The position numbers were made by a program, and so were the translations under genes. A stretch of DNA of 64,000 nucleotides from Mesostigma viride (lineage: Eukaryota; Streptophyta; Mesostigmatophyceae; Mesostigmatales; Mesostigmataceae): positions 8,361,241 through 8,425,240 of the forward strand of contig RPFO01000065.1 in assembly GCA_009746045.1 (NCBI GenBank), given 5' to 3'. Below, piece by piece: positions 30,681-64,000 of the stretch (its first letter is position 1; every line of letters begins with the position of its first letter). The notes under the pieces were generated by a model, which was not told the DNA's origin, searched no databases, and worked only from the letters and a program-made list of their open reading frames with translations.

Positions 30681-31170
30681 GGCGAAAAATTGGGCGTTCT
30701 TTATATATAGAGTAAGTACGTGCAATTTTTCGCCACATCCAACAACCCACGCCACCTCAGCGCCGGCCAGCGGGGGAAGGTGGCGAAAAATTGGGCGTTC
30801 TTTATATATAGAGTAAGTACGTGCAATTTTTCGCCATCCTTGTCACACCTTGACAAACACCTCCTATGACCCGCGCCAAGGGGTGGCGGGGTGGCGAAAA
30901 ATTGTCCGTTCTTTCTATTAAGAGTAACTAAGGACAATTTTTCGCCATCTTGTCACACCTTGACAACACACCTCCCTATGACCCGCGCCAAGGGGTGGCA
31001 GGGGTGGCGAAAAATTGTCCGTTCTTTATATATAGAGTAAGTACGTGCAATTTTTCGCCATCCTTGTCACACCTTGACAAACACCTCCTATGACCCGCGC
31101 CAAGGGGTGGTAGGGTGGCGAAAAATTGGGCGTTCTTTATATATAGAGTAAGTACGTGCAATTTTTCGCC
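30681..31170. repeat. five tandem ~111-bp units, each with a perfect 12-bp stem
   Basis: Each unit has GGCGAAAAATTG, a 27-30 base AT-rich loop including TATATATAGAGTAAGTACG, then the exact complement CAATTTTTCGCC. Left arms begin at 30681, 30782, 30893, 31006 and 31117; right arms end at 30734, 30835, 30946, 31059 and 31170. In the third unit the stem extends to 15 bp through TCC and a matching GGA. The linkers share TTGTCACACCTTGACAAACA and ACCCGCGCCAAGGGGTGG. The loops are AT-rich while the flanks are GC-rich. Location right after the origin-binding-type helicase gene suggests an origin or terminal structure; a regulator or terminator array is an alternative. Confidence 0.85.
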
Positions 31171-31949
31171 ATCACTCTCACACCCCAACACAACCATCAC
31201 AACTGCCGGGGGCGGTGACAGATGCCAGCATAAGGGTGGTACACATTTGCTAGTCGCGATGACGGAATGATGACGGAATGATGATGGAAGATAATTAATT
31301 AATTAATTAATCAATTAACATGGAAAAGGGCCCAGGTACGCGACGCGGCGCGGCGGTGTAAAATGGATCACAAAAAATTAAGCAGCCGAGGCGACTTCAA
31401 TGTAGGCGCCATGTCAGTGGTGACGTTGTTTTCTCTGTTGGATCTGCATCTACGGCGTCCGTGGGTTTTTTTGAAACCCGGTCGATGAGATTTGATGGAG
31501 AAGTCGAGTATATAATTCATCCCTTTTCGCCACACCTGTGAAAATCTAAAGCCAGACCCTTATATTAGACCGTCCAACTTGAAATTGAAATTCGGTCTCG
31601 TGCTAGTCGGTGAAAAAATGGAATAGAAGTATGCATGGACTTTCCCGATGAGGTGTCTTCATACCAACAAGAGCGTCCCAGATCGTATCGATGAGACAAC
31701 CAGATATGTCCTACCTGTGAAAAATGCAAGCCACAAGCTTATTGATGAGAAACCATGGCTGACACCCGCAGTCAAGTAACTGCAGATCAGTAAGCAGTCT
31801 CAGGCAATACCCCAAGTGCTGCCTAGAGCACAGAACCTTCTGGGCACGCACATCACAGTACGTCCTTCCCACCAGCTTACTGTTTTACATGCACCAAGAT
31901 GAGTAAAATAAATGTGCGTCAAGAGGCATCCCAAGAGGCAACCCGTGTG
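31171..31949. other. gene-free junction between viral element and host gene
   Basis: About 780 bases with no convincing coding frame. Visible items are a TTAA microsatellite (about 31290-31313) and two related words, CACCTGTGAAAATCTAAAGCC (about 31541) and TACCTGTGAAAAATGCAAGCC (about 31709), about 168 bases apart. The right boundary of the virus is somewhere between 31180 and roughly 31400. The last part is probably the 3' untranslated region of the NECAP-like gene. Confidence 0.4.
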
Positions 31950-39615
<7,666 letters not shown>

Positions 39616-40290
39616 TTTGCTTCGTCGATCCTTAGCAAAACATAAAACGCTGCTAGCCGGCCCCAGCAGGCCACAATCGGCACAAGCTTTTCAGGATCGC
39701 AATCTATAATCCAAGGCAAACAGGTCAGCAGGTTGCTACCTCTCGTGCACCGAGGCAAAAGCAGTCATAACTGAAAGTGATAGCATTCTTTTCATTGTCA
39801 TTTTGGATCGAGGCTCGCATAAGCAGATAAAGGAAATGCACTTGGTGTACTGCAAATTAGCCTGCCTGTTTTATCCCACGACCACAGTGGTGTACGTCAT
39901 AATAATCACGGACAGCTCGGCACAAGGGCAGGCCAGTGCCCGGGAATAGCCTCGGGCCAGCAAGTAGCGGGTGGAAAAGGGCAGTAGGAATTAGGAAAAG
40001 TCTCCTATCGAGTATCGACCGCAGACTCCGCAGACAGCAGTGCCGCCAGGCGTCGCTGCTTCGGATGCGTGCTGGCTTGAGCGCTCCCTGAGAAGACAAA
40101 TGTGCAACTGCCTACGGAAGGGTAGGAAGGTTCGCGTCTTCCAGATCACGCGCATCGCCCGTGCTTACACGTGTAAGTTGACCGCGATCCAGTCAATGAG
40201 GGCAACCATAGGCAACAATGCTGTAATTGCAGGGTTGCAGGGTTGCAGTTTTAAAAAAGTATATATACAAATTTACAGTTTCGATTTTGC
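39616..40290. other. intergenic region before the NECAP-like gene
   Basis: About 675 bases between the NECAP start codon (reading left) and the 5S rRNA gene (reading right). No gene is supported. It must include the NECAP promoter. A short AT-rich stretch (AAAGTATATATACAAA at 40256-40271) lies about 20-35 bases before the 5S gene and may be an upstream TATA-like element for it. Confidence 0.4.
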
Positions 40291-40410
40291 ATGATTCGTT
40301 CATACCAGGCAGAACACACGTCATCCCATTAGACCTGCGAAGTTAAGCTGCCTTGGGCCAGTTTAGTAGTGTGATCGGTGACGGCACGCGAATACCTGGT
40401 GACGAACTGT
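40291..40410 (+). rRNA. 5S ribosomal RNA gene (possibly diverged copy)
   Basis: A 120-base stretch with the eukaryotic 5S layout: ATGATTCGTTCATACCA at the 5' end, GCGAAGTTAAGC (A-box region), TTGGGCCAGTTTAGTA, a C-box region GTGATCGGTGACGGCACGCG, AATACCTGGTGACGAACTGT at the 3' end. TTCGTT of the 5' end pairs with AGCGAA-type sequence of the 3' end (helix I), and TTTT follows as the polymerase III stop. Some positions that are usually invariant differ, so it may be an old dispersed copy. An upstream TATATATA is present. Confidence 0.75.
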
Positions 40411-40579
40411 TCCTTTTAGCCATCCACGTTTCGCAACAGAAATTTTTGCTGCCTCTAGACTGTCTCAGGTTTTTTTTCCCATCATCGATATGAGGCATCG
40501 ATCTCGATTTTAGCTATAAACATTTATTTGAGCTACAATAGTACTTTTTGTGGCCAATTCCCGGCCACGGGCTCACGGT

Positions 40580-40630
40580 GGGAGGGAGGGAGGGAGGGAG
40601 GGAGGGAGGGAGGGAGGGGAGGGAGGGAGG
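40580..40630. repeat. GGGA tetranucleotide repeat
   Basis: About eleven GGGA units, followed by GC-rich sequence to 41200. On the minus strand that sequence has broken coding-like stretches (for example LRYTLVPAFLKLCALYSPLG, then a stop) that I could not assign to a family. They may be remnants of a gene or retroelement. Confidence 0.7.
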
Positions 40631-41454
40631 CAGGGAGCTAGGGCATGACCGCATGCGTGCGTGCGTGGTTATATGGGTGGGTGGGTGGGTTGGCCTGTGG
40701 GCGGGTGCCGTCGCGATGGCGTTGTCCTTGAGGCGCTCAATGTCGATGTCGAGGAGCTGGGCAGTGGTGGTGGCGGACTGGCGGTGGAGGTGGTGACGAG
40801 GAGGGTGGAGGTTGCGGTGGAGATAGTGGAGAGAAGGGGGAGCTCGGCAGCCAGCGTGCCGCCCATGGCTGCCACTCATCACGGCACATCAGCAGCGAGG
40901 AAGGTCACGTGCTCCTGGATGGCCTCCTAAGGACGGAGAGAGCGGAAGGTGGCTTCGGTCAGGGGGAAGGGAGCCCAGAGGTCGTCGATGGAGCGCCCGA
41001 GGGGGGAGTAGAGAGCGCAGAGCTTCAGGAAGGCGGGGACGAGGGTATAGCGGAGCAGGTTTATCATGACTACCGGCCGTGTGAAAAACGGCCGTCGGCA
41101 CCCTCGCGGAGGCGTTTCAGGTGGCGGAGGTGCTTGCACAGGTCAAGGAGCGAGGCGTGCGACCCATAAAATACGTGCTCCATGCAGGAGTTTGAGTGGG
41201 GGCTGTTGAAAATAGCCGGGCTGTTTGACGTCAAAGCCGCTCTCTGTCCAGCTCGGTTCGTCAGGGCGACTGCGCTTGGGCTCACGCGATGCCGAGGGCG
41301 AGGCGAGCCCGGGTGCGGGGGCTGGCCGACCACCAGTGCCTGATTAGTGGCACCGCTGCCTTCAGGACCTGAGGGCAAAGCTGCAGCCGGAAGCTGCAGA
41401 CGTATTTTCAGGGCTCAGCGCAGCCGCCAGGCTGCGTTGCGTAGAGGAGCTAGC

Positions 41455-42345
41455 GTTTTCTCGTCATAATATTGCGTGATAGCTTCGGGAAAACATATCA
41501 GCGTGTGCGTCTTAGAAAGACGAAGCGATTGTGATAGTCGCGGCCAAATTTGGAGCCCAAACGTGAAAGTTATGGGCACCGCCGTCAGCCATGGCTATCT
41601 CGTGGCTCGTGGCTCATTTTAATTGGGCTAACCTCGCCTATGCACCCAGAGCAGGTGTAGTTTACACCCTACCCTGGCAAGTTGCAGGAAGTATCCCAGA
41701 GTGCCATTAAAAGCCATATGCCCCTTCTCAGGGATATGGGCTGGTTGTCTCCTTGACATATAATATATATACTCCCAACGGAGTTATGTTCCAATTCAAT
41801 TCAATTGAATTCAACCTCGCCTATAAAAATGACATTAAATTATTAAATTGGAACATATCTCCGTTGGGAGTACATGTAGGACATTGCCTGAGAAGGGGCA
41901 TATGGCTTTTAATACACTCTGGGATACTTCCTGCAACTTGCAAGGGTAGGGTATAAACTACATCTGCTCTGGGTGCATTAAAGTGCACCTGAACCACTAT
42001 GTATTCCTCGCCTATAATCTGACGTAAATCCGGTAGAGGAGGCTCTATTCTGATGTGCATGTGTGGGAAAGATCTTGGAGTTTCTATATGACTTCCCGAA
42101 TTGAGCCATAAACATTCAAAACACAAGATATCCTTAGGAGAGATATGACACAAAACCATGGCCCAACGGGTCATCCAGGTGACGAAAATGGCTGACGGCG
42201 GTATGGCTGACGGCGGAGCTCAGATCTTTTGCGTCTGAGCCCCAAATTCGGTCAGACCACTTGCATTCGATGCGCTTTTTTGAGACGCACATGCCAGTAT
42301 AATAATCGGTTACGGCTGAAACGCAGTATTGCCAAAGTTACGCAT
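41455..42345. mobile_element. foldback (inverted-repeat) element
   Basis: A long imperfect palindrome. The core at 41640-41978 has arms of about 150 bases that begin with ATGCACCCAGAGCAGGTGTA and end with the complement, TGCTCTGGGTGCAT, around a small AT-rich centre (TTCAATTCAATTGAATT). Outside it, CACCGCCGTCAGCCAT at 41577 matches ATGGCTGACGGCGGT at 42188 in inverse, and weaker inverse similarity extends to about 41455 and 42345. There is no coding capacity. It resembles a foldback or MITE-type DNA transposon; a recent inverted duplication is an alternative. No target-site duplication was identified. Confidence 0.7.
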
Positions 42346-42359
42346 GTGACAAGCAGCTA

Positions 42360-43751
42360 TGACGACCCCAAAAGCAAAACGGGGTTTGGAAAAGGAGCTT
42401 TCCGGCTCCCAGCCCAATCCACCCGCCAGCGTCCTTGCCTTGCCGCCTGGGCTCGCAACATCGCCAGCAAACCCATCGCCCTAGCGCCTCGCCCGAACCC
42501 AACAAACCCTGCCACGACCACAAATGGCGAAAGTGCCTACCAGATTACGACCGCTTTTCTTTTCAGCACTGGCTGCAGCTTACCACAGAAGAATGCGCCG
42601 AAATAGTGCGTTACTTAGCACAGGAACGCAAGCTCCATGGGGCCACAGGGCCCATCCCCGCCGACGACCAGGAGGCGTTCTAATTTGCCAGGCCAGAGCT
42701 CAACCACCGCCAGGCTCGCTATCATGTGCAGCTTCTTCCAGCTACCTATGGACAAAATCGCCGCCAAGATCCGCGCCCCAGCCCAGCCTGCGTGGCCGAC
42801 AGCCACATCGGCTTCCTCCCTCTGCAAGGATGACATCCGAGCAGTGCTGGAGGAGCACGTGACCTGGCCGTTGGCCGAGAAGCTGACCTCGCTGAACACG
42901 CGACGCTCAACACGGTGGAGGCCTGGGTCTCCAATGTGGAATTAACCAAGGTCGTCCACAAGCTCCAGCCCTAGTAGTTCACGACGCTGCACACCGCAGC
43001 GCAGGCATCGGAAACGCACGCTGCACTTGTCTCTCGCCTTAACCAGGTGGAGGGCAAGTGCGGCGTGCTCATGAAGAAGCTTGATCAGCCATCACCGCCC
43101 ACACCGAGGCCCTGGCCTCACAGGTCGATCCCAAAGATAGCGGAGCAGACGGCCACCATCGCATCCCAGCCACCCCGGCTGGGTGCTGGTGACCTCCCGC
43201 CCCTCTCCTATGCGGACGTACCTGCTGCGGACAGCGACCGCCTCCACCACCGACGCCATCGCTACGAAGCTCCAGGAGCTTGAAGACCTTCGCCAGGCTC
43301 AACAACGGGAGGCCACCGACCGCGCCCGCCGCGACTGCCGGGTGGTGCTGCGTCGCTTCCCCCAGAAGCCAGGTGAGACGTCAACCTCCCTTGCCGACGA
43401 GCTTAAGGACCAGCTCCTTAATTACCCTCACGGGCCTGGTAGGTGAGGTAGAACTGCGTGGGTGCATGCCACCGCCTTCCCCACTCATCACGGGACAAGG
43501 CGGCTCCCCCACCAGTCCTGCTCACCTTCCCCTCCCGTGAGGACAAGCAGCGGTTCCTCTCTCGTCGCAAGCGGTTGCACGACCTCACCTGGACGCTGGA
43601 CGACGACCTGACCCCCGCTCAGCAGCAGCAGCGACGTGACCTGTGGCCTGAATACCTCCGCCACAAGCAGGACCCCCAGAAGCCCAAGGTGTACTGGAGG
43701 GGCGGGGACCTGATGATCAACCACAAGATGTGGACGCCCCCAGCGGGCTAG
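42360..43751 (+). pseudogene. decayed non-LTR retrotransposon ORF1 (gag-like)
   Basis: Several short frames in one direction add up to an ORF1-like protein. The best part, 43183-43751, reads KLQELEDLRQAQQREATDRA (coiled coil), RVVLRRFPQKPGETSTSLAD, then LDDDLTPAQQQQRRDLWPEY and VYWRGGDLMINHK, a layout close to the RNA-binding and C-terminal domains of L1-type ORF1 proteins. Frame breaks near 43446 and earlier indicate decay. No reverse transcriptase follows. It lies beside the foldback element, so the interval is a transposon-rich spacer between the two host genes. Confidence 0.5.
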
Positions 43752-44870
43752 ACTAGAATAGCCCTAGCTTGACTTCATTGGTAGTCACTGCCGCAATGGC
43801 AGCCATGCTTAGAATGTTTGCCTAGCTGTGCCAACATACCTAGTCACGTGCACCGCTCACGCACGGTACACAACCAGCCATAGCCTTAGCTTAGTCCTTG
43901 TACAGCCATGCTACGTCCCGGCTTCGATCAGATTACTTGCCCACGCTCCTTGTTATGATATGCTCACATGGGTCTTATTGCACCCACAGACTGCCGGATC
44001 GTTAGTGTCCGTTTAGCTAGCGTGCCCGCATGCAGCTGTGGCATGCCTTTGGCATGAAGGAGACTGGGGGTCTCTGCCCTTTCTCCTGTTGTGCACACAC
44101 AGCACTTCGGTGCTCCGTGACTCCCCGACGGGAGCACGTGTCTAACTTAATTAATTCATGGCCCAACGAGGTACTAAAAAGCCATAACGCAAGCTAGACT
44201 AATGACATTGTAAACAGTAGGAAAACACATGAGACTCCCACACAGACGGACCCGCTTCATGGCACGCGTGAAAGCCGTTGTGGCCAACCTAGGCCCCAAG
44301 CTAGGGTGAAGGCTGGGAGTTCTCCCTCCCCCCCATTCTGTAGTGTCAGTAGGGATTCATGCAAAAGCCAGTTTGGGCTAAGGCCTGTCCACAGAGGTGC
44401 GTGTTTAAATTATTTTCTGAACACGACTGTAACGTCATTACCATGGTAGAATAGGAGATAACCTTGTTTATTCAATACAACGAAAGGAGCGTACGCGTAC
44501 ATGATCCATATGGCAAGTTGGTCCCATCGCCAAACAAATTCTCACCAAGAAATATCTGTCACTGTGTCACAAGTATTAGTCTCAGATTGCTAGCTAATGC
44601 GTTCCCGTTTGGCCATTTATTGATTATGTTGAACAATGCAACCTCATCCATTATCAAAGACCTGCAGATTGAAGGCTTATGCCGCCGCCATACGCACCAC
44701 TTCAAACCACGAAGTCAACCACTGATAATAACATCTTCACCTCTCTATACAAGTCAACATGGTTCTGGCTTCACAGGGGTTTCAGCAGGTACATCGCTTC
44801 TGGAATGTCAGCTCTCCATGTCATGGAAGACCTTGGACACTTAGCTCGTGTGCGCCATGTCCATTGTCAT
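43752..44870. other. spacer after the retroelement remnant
   Basis: About 1.1 kb with no supported gene. It contains small hairpins such as AGCACTTCGGTGCT (about 44100) and GGCATGCCTTTGGCATG (about 44041). The right-hand part is likely the 3' untranslated region of the leucyl-tRNA synthetase gene. Confidence 0.4.

Positions 44871-64000
<19,130 letters not shown>

Noticed and set aside
30681..31170. CRISPR array
   Set aside because: Units are adjacent tandem repeats with conserved linkers, not short repeats with unique spacers, in a eukaryotic context.
30700..31200. Minus-strand open frames with repeated peptides such as KLHVLTLYIKNAQFFA
   Set aside because: They are translations of the 111-bp hairpin repeats; the repetition comes from the DNA, not from a protein.
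40640..41380. Minus-strand protein gene (LRYTLVPAFLKLCALYSPLG and neighbours)
   Set aside because: Interrupted by stops, no clear splice sites and no family recognised; noted only as possible remnant.

Overview
The window joins a virus-like element to chromosomal DNA of a eukaryote, probably a green alga. Evidence for the host is two spliced minus-strand genes, both of the plant/algal type and cut by many GT-AG introns: a NECAP-like endocytic adaptor gene (39615 to 31950, eight exons) and a cytosolic leucyl-tRNA synthetase gene (63647 and beyond, down to 44871, at least 22 exons). Their introns are full of minisatellites, GA runs and poly-G. No species can be named from this.

Positions 1 to about 31180 are viral. 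The complete element (copy C, about 16770-31180, roughly 14.4 kb) has the layout of a polinton-like virus. A minus-strand block carries a large fibre-like protein with an N-terminal coiled coil, a C2H2 zinc-finger protein, a small acidic-tailed protein, a minor capsid (penton-like) protein, a 118-residue helix-rich protein, a major capsid protein candidate and a 56-residue protein. A plus-strand block carries a coiled-coil/proline-rich protein, the A32/FtsK-like packaging ATPase, an AT-hook protein, a tyrosine recombinase and a large primase fused to a herpesvirus-UL9-like superfamily 2 helicase. The two blocks diverge from a 24-bp promoter with a CTACGTAG palindrome. Just beyond the helicase lies a five-unit array of about 111 bp repeats, each holding a perfect 12-bp stem, a candidate replication origin or terminal structure. 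No family B DNA polymerase is visible, so replication would rest on the primase-helicase.

The same viral genes occur two more times. Copy A (1-9655) is an approximately 1% diverged version of 18717-28440. Copy B (9656 to about 16765) matches 19272 to about 25940 but is riddled with single-base insertions and deletions and carries the C-type bases at diagnostic sites; it looks like unpolished long-read sequence bridging two contigs. Many frame breaks in A and C lie in homopolymers and are complementary between the copies, so most viral genes are probably intact in nature.

Between about 31200 and 31950 there is no gene. NECAP follows, then a 5S rRNA gene (40291-40410), a foldback inverted-repeat element (about 41455-42345), a decayed non-LTR retrotransposon ORF1 (about 42360-43751), and the leucyl-tRNA synthetase gene, whose 5' exons (HIGH motif) lie beyond position 64000. 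Several introns of that gene carry tandem degenerate copies of the adjacent exon edge together with its splice site.
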